DNA of 41,220 nt. Origin: Rhizobium sp. CSW-27. GTDB taxonomy: Bacteria > Pseudomonadota > Alphaproteobacteria > Rhizobiales > Rhizobiaceae. The notes under the pieces were generated by a model, which was not told the DNA's origin, did not search any database, and saw nothing but the letters and a program-made list of their open reading frames with translations. The stretch lies in contig NZ_JAHHZO010000023.1 in NCBI RefSeq assembly GCF_018760785.1, positions 1-41,220 on the forward strand, written 5' to 3'. Below, piece after piece: positions 17,824 through 25,879 of the stretch (positions are counted from its first letter, which is position 1; every line of letters begins with the position of its first letter). Position numbers and translations under genes: made by a program.

Positions 17824-18711
17824 ATGGATCTCCTTTTCGACCTGCCCCTCGTCACCGCCCGGCGCGAACGGGCCATGGCCCGCGCCGTAGCCGGCACCGA
17901 TTTCCTGCTTAATCTCGCCGCACGCGAACTCTCCGAGCGGCTGGCGGTGGTGGAGCGGCATTTCGACGAGGCGGTGGAACTGCATGGCTGCAGCGGCACG
18001 GCCGCACGCCTGGCGCTTTCGACCGGCAAGATCGGCCACATCAGCCGCTACGAGACCAGCAATGTCTTTGCCGTCGGTGACGAAGGACTGGGCATGGCGG
18101 CGCTGGAGGATGTGCCGCTTGCCGAACAGTCGGCGAACCTGATCCTGTCGCCGCTGTCGCTGCACCTCACCAACGACACGCCGGGCATGCTGATCCGCAT
18201 CCGCCGGGCGCTGAAGCCGGACGGGCTGTTCCTGGCGGCCGTTCCGGGCGCGGGCACGCTTGCAGAACTGCGCGATGTGCTGCTGGCAGCGGAAGCGGAG
18301 ATGCTTGGCGGCGCGAGCCCGCGCGTCATCCCGTTCGCCGACGTACGCGACATCGGCAGCCTGCTGCAGCGGGCAGGCTTCGCACTGCCGGTGATCGACC
18401 AGGAAAACTACACCGTCCGCTATGACACGCTGTTCCACCTGATGCGGGACCTGAAGGCCATGGGCATGGCCAATCCGCTGATCGGTCGCAGCCGCACACC
18501 GCTCAACCGCGCCTTCTTCCTGCGTGCGGCCGAACTTTATGCGCAGCGTTATTCCGATCCGGACGGGCGCATCCGCGCCACCTTCTCCATCGTCTATGCC
18601 TCCGGATGGGCACCGCACGAGAGCCAGCAGAAGCCCCTGAAGCCGGGTTCGGCCAAGATGCGGCTGGCGGATGCTCTCAAGGTGGACGAGACCTCGGCAG
18701 GAACGGTATAG
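17824..18711 (+). CDS. SAM-dependent methyltransferase of the BioC/NDUFAF5 type
   Basis: The 295-residue product is an alphaproteobacterial class I methyltransferase-like protein resembling mitochondrial NDUFAF5, which modifies a complex I subunit. The AdoMet domain covers about residues 45-150, with LSLHLTND and RRALKPDGLFLAAVPG in the later motifs. The glycine-rich first motif is weak, so catalysis is not certain. The C-terminal half includes DLKAMGMANPL and SRTPLNRAFFLRAAELY, typical of this subgroup. The true substrate here is unknown; complex I assembly is inference from homology. Confidence 0.82.
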   Translation: MDLLFDLPLVTARRERAMARAVAGTDFLLNLAARELSERLAVVERHFDEAVELHGCSGTAARLALSTGKIGHISRYETSNVFAVGDEGLGMAALEDVPLAEQSANLILSPLSLHLTNDTPGMLIRIRRALKPDGLFLAAVPGAGTLAELRDVLLAAEAEMLGGASPRVIPFADVRDIGSLLQRAGFALPVIDQENYTVRYDTLFHLMRDLKAMGMANPLIGRSRTPLNRAFFLRAAELYAQRYSDPDGRIRATFSIVYASGWAPHESQQKPLKPGSAKMRLADALKVDETSAGTV

Positions 18712-18731
18712 CCGTCCGCCGCCCGCAGACT

Positions 18732-18947
18732 TCAGTGGCCGGTGAGAGCGTCCGACACGATCGCAAGGCTCGTCTGCAGGCTGTCGGTAAATGTGCCGAG
18801 GCCTGCAATCAGCGCCACGCAAACGAGGGCGGCGATAAGGCCATATTCCATGGCCGTGGCGCCCGAGCGATCAGCAAGCAGGCGCACGAGGTGCGGCAAG
18901 AATCTGTTGCCGCACGGATGCCGGCCGCGGCCGGCCTTCCTCAGCAC
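18732..18947 (-). CDS. Flp-type IVb pilin subunit
   Basis: The product of at most 71 residues contains a clear Flp pilin core. DRSGATAMEYGL has the prepilin peptidase site after Gly and Glu at +5 of the mature protein, followed by a hydrophobic helix (IAALVCVALIAGLG). Mature pilin would be about 40 residues. The start is uncertain: GTG 18947 overlaps the upstream stop and implies coupling, but TTG or GTG codons nearer the core would give a more usual leader. No tad or cpa assembly genes are in this window, so the pilin would rely on a locus elsewhere. Confidence 0.75.
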   Translation of the reverse strand: MLRKAGRGRHPCGNRFLPHLVRLLADRSGATAMEYGLIAALVCVALIAGLGTFTDSLQTSLAIVSDALTGH

Positions 18948-19261
18948 GGGCTGCCGCTTTCATAGCCCTGCACGACGCAGACGGCGCCGGGCGTCGTCTG
19001 CAGCACGCTGCGGCGAATGGTATAGTGCTTGGTCCCCTGCTCGTCCGATTTGATCGAGCCGGTGGTGATCAGATCGAATTCTTCCTGCACATGCGCCATG
19101 CGCTGGCTGTCCTGCCGCTTGGCCAGCATGGGGGTGACGATCAGTGACAGGGCAATGGCGGCCGTGCCGAACAGAAGGGCCACGTTCAGAACGCCGGCCC
19201 TGCCGGATCTGCCAAGCGCCCGTTTCCGGGTACGGACAGTCTTCCAGAATTCTTCATCCAT
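18941..19261 (-). CDS. Conserved one-pass membrane protein of unknown function
   Basis: The 106-residue product has a basic N-terminal region (about residues 8-22, KTVRTRKRALGRSGR), one membrane segment at about residues 23-45 and an exported C-terminal domain of about 60 residues that ends in ESGSPC. ATG 19261 has GAGG five bases upstream and is preferred to an in-frame TTG at 19279. I recognise it only as a rhizobial hypothetical. It overlaps the Flp pilin start by seven bases, so the two are likely co-translated and perhaps linked in function. Confidence 0.65.
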   Translation of the reverse strand: MDEEFWKTVRTRKRALGRSGRAGVLNVALLFGTAAIALSLIVTPMLAKRQDSQRMAHVQEEFDLITTGSIKSDEQGTKHYTIRRSVLQTTPGAVCVVQGYESGSPC

Positions 19262-19369
19262 GGGAGCCTCGTTACGCAATACATGATCGATGCCGCATAT
19301 TGTCCCAATCGGTTAAAGGATCTGTTAACGTCGTTCACACAGGCGCAGCGATTTTGCGGAAACTGTGGA

Positions 19370-19393
19370 TAAACGGCCACGCCCGGCGTGGCC
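19370..19393 (-). terminator. Terminator after mutT
   Basis: GGCCACGCC pairs with GGCGTGGCC around a minimal loop, starting five bases past the mutT stop. On the minus strand it runs into GTTTATCC. The stem is strong and the T run short. Confidence 0.6.
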
Positions 19394-19397
19394 TCCT

Positions 19398-19811
19398 TTA
19401 CAGAAGATCCTGCAGGAAGGGGATCAGCGGCTCATCGGCCGGCGGCATCGGATAATCGCGCAGGTTTGCGGGACGCACCCATTTCAGCGCCTGCCCTTCC
19501 CGCCCCGTCGGAATACCCTCGTAACGGCGGCAGACATAAAGCGGCATCAGCAGGTGGAAGGTTTCGTAGGTGTGGCTGGCAAAGGTCAGCGGCGCAAGGC
19601 ATGGCACGCGGGTGGTGATGCCAAGCTCCTCCTCCAGTTCGCGCACCAGGGTTTCCTCCGGCGTCTCGCCCGGCTCCACCTTGCCGCCGGGAAACTCCCA
19701 GAGCCCGGCAAGGCTCTTGCCTTCCGGACGCTGGGCCAGAAGAATGCGGCCATCGGCATCCACCAGCGCGCAGGCGGCAACCAGAACGATCCGTCGCTCT
19801 CCCCCGCTCAT
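19398..19811 (-). CDS. mutT: MutT-type 8-oxo-dGTP diphosphatase (Nudix hydrolase)
   Basis: The 137-residue enzyme hydrolyses oxidised guanine nucleotides before they enter DNA. The complete Nudix box runs over residues 43-65, with G, E49, R57-E58, E61-E62 and G64 in the right positions (GKVEPGETPEET then REL). The sequence GLWEFPGGK before it is typical of MutT proper. ATG 19811 overlaps the stop of the upstream acetyltransferase gene by four bases, and the family begins there. The Nudix superfamily is broad, so the substrate is inferred from close resemblance to MutT. Confidence 0.92.
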   Translation of the reverse strand: MSGGERRIVLVAACALVDADGRILLAQRPEGKSLAGLWEFPGGKVEPGETPEETLVRELEEELGITTRVPCLAPLTFASHTYETFHLLMPLYVCRRYEGIPTGREGQALKWVRPANLRDYPMPPADEPLIPFLQDLL

Positions 19812-20587
19812 GCGCCCGTCTCCTGGCGCCAGTAGCGATACTGGTAGACCTCGCGGAAGCCGAAGCGACGGTAGAGCGAAAGCGCTGCCGCATTCGTCGC
19901 ATGCACCTGCAGCCAGGCGGTGCGGGCTCCACTGATGCGCGCCCAGCGCAGTGCGGCCGTCAGAATTTCCGTCCCAAGCCCCTGGCGGCGGCGATCGGGC
20001 GCCACGGCAAAGGACAGGATGCCGGCAAGATCGTTGTCCTGCACGCACAGCATGGCCGCCAGCGGGCCGTTCGACGGATCTTCGGCGATGAAAAGCCCGG
20101 TCGGCGGCTTGATGGCAGAGAGGATCTCCGCCAGCGCCGGCTTGATGGCAGGGTCTTCCTCATGCACGGCGAGCGACGCATCGATATAGCGGCCGATATC
20201 GTGGCTCGGCAGATGGCTGATCGTGTCGGGCAGTTCCAGGCCCGTCAGGTCCGCCGTCATCACGCTGACCGTCTCGAAAGGCGCCCAGCCATCCGCCGCC
20301 AGAACCTGAAGCAGAGGCTGCGGCGCCAGCGGCGTCTCGCGCACCAGGAGCGGGCGTCCGTAGTCCTCGAACCGCTTGCGCGCCTTCTCGATACGGATCG
20401 CCGCGTCGCGATGGTCCGAGGGATCGAGCGGCACCACGCAGTTCAGACGCTTGGAGGGGTGGCCGCCGGTCAGCCGCACCTGCCAGCTTCCGTCATAGAC
20501 CACGGAGGCCGCCGGCCAGGCGCGGAACCCCACGGCTTCCAGACGCCGGACAAGCGGAAGATTACCGTGGGGAGAAATTGCCTGCAT
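19808..20587 (-). CDS. GNAT family N-acetyltransferase
   Basis: The 259-residue product has a C-terminal GNAT domain at about residues 125-255. The acetyl-CoA loop is RRRQGLGTEILTAAL and the later motif is NAAALSLYRRFGF. The N-terminal 120 residues are a separate domain seen in rhizobial homologues, so this is a two-domain protein. I chose ATG 20587, with CGGAG 11 bases upstream and 7 bases after the argJ stop. An ATG at 20614 or a start at 20626 inside argJ is possible. The substrate is unknown. The order argJ-GNAT-mutT is frequent in rhizobia. Confidence 0.85.
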   Translation of the reverse strand: MQAISPHGNLPLVRRLEAVGFRAWPAASVVYDGSWQVRLTGGHPSKRLNCVVPLDPSDHRDAAIRIEKARKRFEDYGRPLLVRETPLAPQPLLQVLAADGWAPFETVSVMTADLTGLELPDTISHLPSHDIGRYIDASLAVHEEDPAIKPALAEILSAIKPPTGLFIAEDPSNGPLAAMLCVQDNDLAGILSFAVAPDRRRQGLGTEILTAALRWARISGARTAWLQVHATNAAALSLYRRFGFREVYQYRYWRQETGA

Positions 20588-20594
20588 CAAACCG

Positions 20595-21836
20595 TCAGCT
20601 CCGATAGTCACCATTGATGGCGACATATTCCTTCGTCAGGTCGCATGTCCAGACCGTTGCACGCCCATTGCCGAGACCGATGTCGGCGCGGATGGCAATG
20701 TCCTGCTTCTGCATGACGGCGGTGGTGGCTTCTTCCGAATAGTCCGGATCGCGCTCGCCATTGACGGCAACCCGCACATCGCCGAACCAGATGGCCAGCC
20801 GGTCGCGATCAGCCATCTCGCCGGACTTGCCGACGGCCATGACGACACGGCCCCAGTTGGCATCCTCGCCGGCAACCGCAGTCTTGACCAGCGGCGAATT
20901 GGCAATCGACAGCGCAATGCGCTTGGCGGCCGCATCGCTTTCGGCGCCGGTCACGGTAACTTCCACCATCTTGCGGGCGCCTTCGCCATCGCGCACCACC
21001 TGCAGCGCCAGATCCTTCAGCAGGTCGTTCAGCGCGGCGCGGAAGCCGGCAAGGCGCGGATCGTCGGCGCTTTCCACCTTCGCCTGACCATCGGCGGCCG
21101 CCTTGCCGGTGGCAAACAGCAGCAGCGTGTCGGAGGTGGAAGTGTCGCTGTCGACGGTGACCGAGTTGAAGCTCGGGCCGACGCCTTCGCAGAGCAGCGC
21201 CTGCAGGGCCGCCGGCGCGATGTCCGCATCGGTTGCCACGAAGGAGAGCATGGTCGCCATGTCGGGCGCAATCATGCCGGCGCCCTTGGCAATCCCGTTG
21301 ATCGTCACCGTGACGCCGCCGATCTCCGCCGTGCGGGTAGCGACCTTCGGATAGGTATCCGTGGTCATGATCGCCTTGGCGGCTTCCAGCCAGAAATCGC
21401 CGGTAGCGGCCACGTGCATGTCACCCAGCACGCCGGCGAATTTCGTGGCATCGAGCGGCTCGCCGATCACGCCGGTCGAGGCGAGATAGACTTCATCCAG
21501 GCCGCAGCCGACGGCTTCCGAAGCGGAACGTGCCGTCAGTTCCGTCGCAGCCTTGCCCTTGACGCCGGTAAAGGCGTTCGCATTGCCCGAATTGACGACG
21601 ACCGCACGGGCACGGCCGGCCGGCAGATTGGCACGGCAGAAATCCACCGGCGCCGAGGGGCACCTGGAGCGGGTGAAGACACCCGCCACCGCGGCCGGTT
21701 CGTCGAACACCATCAGGAGCACGTCGGTGCGGTTCTTGTACTTGATGCCGGCAGCGGCCGTTGCCATGCGCACGCCGCGCAGCACCGGCATGTCGGGATA
21801 GGTTTTCGGAGCAAGGGGAGAGACGGTAGCGGACAT
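20595..21836 (-). CDS. argJ: Bifunctional ornithine acetyltransferase/N-acetylglutamate synthase
   Basis: The 413-residue enzyme moves the acetyl group from N-acetylornithine to glutamate, recycling it in arginine biosynthesis. The proprotein cuts itself before the nucleophilic Thr195 in the signature GMIAPDMATML, giving alpha and beta chains. An upstream conserved segment is STGVIGE. Whether it also uses acetyl-CoA (the bifunctional form) cannot be read from sequence. It begins 65 bases after the parvulin gene, with a terminator between. Confidence 0.97.
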   Translation of the reverse strand: MSATVSPLAPKTYPDMPVLRGVRMATAAAGIKYKNRTDVLLMVFDEPAAVAGVFTRSRCPSAPVDFCRANLPAGRARAVVVNSGNANAFTGVKGKAATELTARSASEAVGCGLDEVYLASTGVIGEPLDATKFAGVLGDMHVAATGDFWLEAAKAIMTTDTYPKVATRTAEIGGVTVTINGIAKGAGMIAPDMATMLSFVATDADIAPAALQALLCEGVGPSFNSVTVDSDTSTSDTLLLFATGKAAADGQAKVESADDPRLAGFRAALNDLLKDLALQVVRDGEGARKMVEVTVTGAESDAAAKRIALSIANSPLVKTAVAGEDANWGRVVMAVGKSGEMADRDRLAIWFGDVRVAVNGERDPDYSEEATTAVMQKQDIAIRADIGLGNGRATVWTCDLTKEYVAINGDYRS

Positions 21837-21854
21837 GTGCTTCGGACCCGGATA

Positions 21855-21878
21855 AAGAAAGGCCCGCAGACGCGGGCC
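21855..21878 (-). terminator. Terminator after the parvulin gene
   Basis: GGCCCGC pairs with GCGGGCC around an AGAC loop and is followed on the minus strand by TTTCTT. It lies between the parvulin stop and the argJ start, so argJ may be transcribed by read-through or from a promoter overlapping the hairpin. Confidence 0.72.
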
Positions 21879-21901
21879 AGGTTGCTATTGTGACGAGCGG
21901 A

Positions 21902-22744
21902 TCATTCGCCCTTGGTCAGTTCGTCATAGCCCTTGCGCAGGGTTTCGTCGACGATCTCGACCTTCTGGTCCTTCTTCGCGTCGTCAATGATCTGAGAATA
22001 CTTCTCCTGCATGACGATCTGGCGAACCTGCGGCTCGACCTGGTGGAAGGCCGGCGGCTGGGCATCGCGCTTGTCTTCCACCTTGATCACGTGCCAGCCG
22101 AACTGCGACTTGACCGGGGTCTTGGTGTACTGGCCCTTGTCGAGGGCGAAGGCAGCTTCCTCGAATTCCGGAACCATGCGGCCCTTGGTGAAGTAGCCGA
22201 GATCGCCGCCGTCGGACTTGCTGGTGTCTTCCGACTTTTCCTTGGCCAGTTCGACGAAGTCCTTGCCGGCGTCGAGCTGCTTGATGATGTCCTTGGCCTC
22301 TTCCTCGGTCTTCACAAGGATGTGGCGGGCATGCACTTCCTCTTCCTTCGGCATGGCTGCGACTTCCTTGTCGTAGCGTGCCTTGACCTCTTCCGGCTTC
22401 AGCTTGTCGAACTGGTCGCGAAGATAGGCATTGTGCAGTTCGCGTTCCTGCAGGTAGGCCATGCGCTTCTTGAAGTCGTCGCTGTTCTGCAGGCCGGCGG
22501 CCTCTGCCTTCTTGGCAACGAGCTTGATGTCGATGATCTGCGAGAGGGCGGCGACCTTCTTCTGTTCGTCAGGCAGCTGCTGGTACTGCTGGCTGAGATT
22601 GGCCATGGCCGTGTCGAGATCGGACTGGTGGATCTCCACGCCTCCGACCTTGGCAACCACGGCGTCGTCCGCGGCAAAGGCCGGCACCTGCAGGAACACG
22701 GCCGCGGCCATGGCGGCAGTTGCGAGGAACTTATGACGAAACAT
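21902..22744 (-). CDS. Periplasmic parvulin-type peptidyl-prolyl isomerase
   Basis: The 280-residue product has a signal peptide (about residues 1-25, ending PAFAADD), an N-terminal chaperone-like helical region and a parvulin domain at about residues 135-240. The domain shows HARHILVKTEEEA, GGDLGYFTKGRMVPEFEEAAF and GWHVIKVED. Such proteins speed proline isomerisation during folding of exported proteins, as SurA and PrsA do. No Cys lipobox is present, so it should be soluble. It diverges from secA, a fitting neighbour for an export chaperone. The leader has GGTAG before ATG 22744. Confidence 0.92.
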   Translation of the reverse strand: MFRHKFLATAAMAAAVFLQVPAFAADDAVVAKVGGVEIHQSDLDTAMANLSQQYQQLPDEQKKVAALSQIIDIKLVAKKAEAAGLQNSDDFKKRMAYLQERELHNAYLRDQFDKLKPEEVKARYDKEVAAMPKEEEVHARHILVKTEEEAKDIIKQLDAGKDFVELAKEKSEDTSKSDGGDLGYFTKGRMVPEFEEAAFALDKGQYTKTPVKSQFGWHVIKVEDKRDAQPPAFHQVEPQVRQIVMQEKYSQIIDDAKKDQKVEIVDETLRKGYDELTKGE

Positions 22745-22846
22745 CAGGAACTACCTTTCGAAATGGGCACCGGTCTCGGCTGTCGAGCCCGGTCGGAACA
22801 CCCTCACAAACACCGGATTATGGCCATTCTGTAACGGCCGCAGCCG

Positions 22847-22875
22847 TTGACATCATTCGACCCCCCTCTTATCTG
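22847..22875 (+). promoter_or_regulatory. secA: Likely secA promoter
   Basis: TTGACA at 22847-22852 is an exact -35 element, followed after 17 bases by TATCTG (22870-22875). It points at secA and lies about 130 bases before its start codon, leaving a long leader in which regulation could act. Confidence 0.5.
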
Positions 22876-23005
22876 TCACGCTACTTCGCGTCCAGAAGAG
22901 TTTCCGGGCGGGTCCTCACTTTTGCCTGTGTAAAACCGGTGCGGAAGGAGCCTGCCGGATGCCGATCAAGAGTGATGCCATTTCAGTTTGGAAAGGACCA
23001 TTTGC

Positions 23006-25711
23006 ATGGTCAGCTTCGGTGGGATAGCCCGCAAGTTCTTCGGCTCGGCCAACGACCGCCGCGTCCGCTCGTACCGCTCTCGCGTTGCCGCCATCGGCGC
23101 GCTGGAAGAGAGCATCAAGGCACTGACCGACGAGCAGCTTGCCGCCAAGACCCAGGAATTCAAGCAGCAGATCGCCGAAGGCAAGAGCCTGGACGACCTT
23201 CTGGCGCCCGCCTTTGCCGTGGTGCGGGAGGCCTCGCGCCGCGTGCTCGGCATGCGCCCCTTCGATGTGCAGCTGACCGGCGGCATGATCCTGCATGACG
23301 GCGACATCGCCGAAATGAAGACGGGCGAAGGCAAGACGCTGGTCGCCACCCTTCCGGTCTACCTCAATGCCCTGTCCGGCAAGGGCGTGCATGTGGTCAC
23401 CGTCAACGATTACCTCGCCAGCCGCGACGCAGCGATCATGGGCCGCCTCTACGGCTTCCTCGGCCTGACCACCGGCGTCATCGTGCACGGTCTCGATGAC
23501 GAGCAGCGCCGCGCGGCCTATGCCTGCGACATCACCTACGCGACCAACAACGAGCTCGGCTTCGACTATCTGCGCGACAACATGAAATATGACCGCGGCC
23601 AGATGGTGCAGCGCGGCCACAATTTCGCGATCGTCGACGAAGTGGACTCGATCCTGATCGACGAGGCGCGCACGCCGCTGATCATCTCCGGTCCGCTGGA
23701 CGACCGCTCCGAACTCTACAACACGATCGATGCCTTCATTCCGGCGCTGACGCCCGAGGATTACGAGATCGACGAGAAGCAGCGTTCGGCGATCTTTTCG
23801 GAAGTCGGCACGGAAAAGCTGGAGAACCTGCTGCGCCAGGCCGGCCTGCTGAAGGGCGAAAGCCTCTACGACGTCGAGAATGTCGCGATCGTTCACCACA
23901 TCAACAACGCGCTGAAGGCCCACAAGCTGTTCCAGCGCGACAAGGACTACATCGTCCGCAACGACGAGATCGTCATCATCGACGAGTTCACCGGCCGCAT
24001 GATGCCGGGCCGCCGCTATTCGGAAGGCCAGCACCAGGCGCTCGAAGCCAAGGAAAAGGTGACGATCCAGCCGGAAAACCAGACGCTGGCCTCCATCACC
24101 TTCCAGAACTACTTCCGCATGTACGACAAGCTCGCCGGCATGACCGGCACGGCAGCGACCGAAGCGGAAGAATTCTCCAACATCTATGGTCTCGAAGTCG
24201 TCGAGGTGCCGACCAACCTGCCGATCCAGCGCATCGACGAGGATGACGAGGTCTACCGGACGGTCGAGGAGAAGTTCAAGGCGATCATTGCCGAGATCCG
24301 CGAGGCGCACCAGCGCAACCAGCCGGTTCTGGTGGGCACGACCTCCATCGAGAAGTCCGAACTTCTGGCCGCCATGCTGAAGAAGGAAGGCTTTACCCAG
24401 TTCAGCGTTCTGAACGCACGCTATCACGAACAGGAAGCCTACATCGTCAGCCAGGCCGGGGTGCCGGGCGCCGTCACCATCGCCACCAACATGGCCGGCC
24501 GCGGCACCGACATCCAGCTGGGCGGCAATATCGACATGCGCCTGGAGCGCGATCTGGAAGGGCTGGAACCCGGCCCCGAGCGCGACGCCAAGGAAGCGGC
24601 GATCCGCGCCGAGGTGAAGCAGCTGAAGGAAAAGGCGCTCGCCGCCGGCGGTCTCTACGTGATTGCCAGCGAACGCCACGAAAGCCGCCGTATCGACAAC
24701 CAGCTGCGCGGCCGCTCCGGTCGTCAGGGTGACCCGGGCCGCTCCAAGTTCTACCTGTCGCTGCAGGACGACCTGATGCGCATCTTCGGCTCCGACCGCA
24801 TGGACGGCATGCTGCAGAAGCTGGGTCTGAAGGAAGGCGAGGCCATCGTCCATCCCTGGATCAACAAGGCGCTGGAACGCGCCCAGAAGAAGGTCGAGGC
24901 GCGCAACTTCGACATCCGCAAGAACCTGCTGAAATATGACGATGTCACCAACGACCAGCGCAAGGTGATCTTCGAGCAGCGCATCGAGCTGATGGATGCG
25001 ACCGACCTTACCGAGACGGTCGCCGACATGCGTCACGAAGTGGTCGACATGCTGGTCACCAAGCATATCCCTGAGCGCGCCTATGCCGAACAGTGGGATG
25101 CCAGGGGCCTCAAGGAAGAGGTGCAGCGCCTGCTGAACCTCGACCTGCCGATCGAGGACTGGGTGCAGGAAGAGGGCATTGCCGAGGACGACATCCGCGA
25201 ACGGCTGGTCAGCGCCGCCGATGCCGCCGCCAGGGATCGCGCCGAACGCTTCGGCCCGGAAATCATGACCTATGTCGAGCGCTCCATCCTGCTGCAGACG
25301 CTGGATCATCTGTGGCGCGAGCATATCGTCAACCTCGACCACCTGCGCTCCGTCGTCGGCTTCCGCGGCTATGCGCAGCGCGACCCGCTGCAGGAATACA
25401 AGGCGGAAGCCTTCGAACTCTTCCAGGCCCTGCTTGCCAACCTGCGCGAAGTCGTGACCGCCCAGCTGATGCGGGTGGAACTGGTGCGCGAGGCACCGCA
25501 GCCGCCCGAGCCGCCGGTGATGCAGGCCCATCACCTCGACCCGTCGACCGGCGAGGACGAATTTGCCCAGCCGGCCGTCTTTGCTGCCGAGGAGAGCGTG
25601 GATCGCGATCCGGCCAACCCCGCCACCTGGGGCAAGGTCGGCCGCAACGAGCTTTGCCCCTGCGGTTCCGGCAAGAAGTTCAAGCACTGCCACGGCGTGC
25701 TGACGGCCTGA
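23006..25711 (+). CDS. secA: Preprotein translocase ATPase SecA
   Basis: The 901-residue motor drives unfolded proteins through SecYEG. Walker A is MKTGEGKT at residues 104-111 and the DEAD-like motif is VDEVDSILIDEARTPLI. The second ATPase half contains NMAGRGTDIQLGG and GRSGRQGDPGRSKFYLS. The C-terminal tail ends in the zinc-binding SEC-C motif CPCGSGKKFKHCHG, which contacts SecB. ATG 23006 is chosen, with AAAGGA eight bases upstream and family agreement; the frame extends six codons upstream. A strong terminator follows, making it a single-gene unit. Confidence 0.98.
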   Translation: MVSFGGIARKFFGSANDRRVRSYRSRVAAIGALEESIKALTDEQLAAKTQEFKQQIAEGKSLDDLLAPAFAVVREASRRVLGMRPFDVQLTGGMILHDGDIAEMKTGEGKTLVATLPVYLNALSGKGVHVVTVNDYLASRDAAIMGRLYGFLGLTTGVIVHGLDDEQRRAAYACDITYATNNELGFDYLRDNMKYDRGQMVQRGHNFAIVDEVDSILIDEARTPLIISGPLDDRSELYNTIDAFIPALTPEDYEIDEKQRSAIFSEVGTEKLENLLRQAGLLKGESLYDVENVAIVHHINNALKAHKLFQRDKDYIVRNDEIVIIDEFTGRMMPGRRYSEGQHQALEAKEKVTIQPENQTLASITFQNYFRMYDKLAGMTGTAATEAEEFSNIYGLEVVEVPTNLPIQRIDEDDEVYRTVEEKFKAIIAEIREAHQRNQPVLVGTTSIEKSELLAAMLKKEGFTQFSVLNARYHEQEAYIVSQAGVPGAVTIATNMAGRGTDIQLGGNIDMRLERDLEGLEPGPERDAKEAAIRAEVKQLKEKALAAGGLYVIASERHESRRIDNQLRGRSGRQGDPGRSKFYLSLQDDLMRIFGSDRMDGMLQKLGLKEGEAIVHPWINKALERAQKKVEARNFDIRKNLLKYDDVTNDQRKVIFEQRIELMDATDLTETVADMRHEVVDMLVTKHIPERAYAEQWDARGLKEEVQRLLNLDLPIEDWVQEEGIAEDDIRERLVSAADAAARDRAERFGPEIMTYVERSILLQTLDHLWREHIVNLDHLRSVVGFRGYAQRDPLQEYKAEAFELFQALLANLREVVTAQLMRVELVREAPQPPEPPVMQAHHLDPSTGEDEFAQPAVFAAEESVDRDPANPATWGKVGRNELCPCGSGKKFKHCHGVLTA

Positions 25712-25743
25712 CCGGGCCGGTGCATCCGCAGACCCCGATCCGA

Positions 25744-25775
25744 CGGGGCCGCCCTTGCGGGCGGCCCCGTTTTGC
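25744..25775 (+). terminator. Intrinsic terminator after secA
   Basis: A perfect 11-bp stem, CGGGGCCGCCC with GGGCGGCCCCG around TTGC, is followed by TTTTGCGTT on the plus strand, 33 bases past the secA stop. Confidence 0.92.
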
Positions 25776-25879
25776 GTTGCGGCGCATGGGCTCTTGCACG
25801 ACCGTCGAAAGCGTTTCTTAACGGTGAGAGCGGCATAGTGCCCGCGATCCCGGATCCCTCGAAGCAATGCGTGCCAGAC

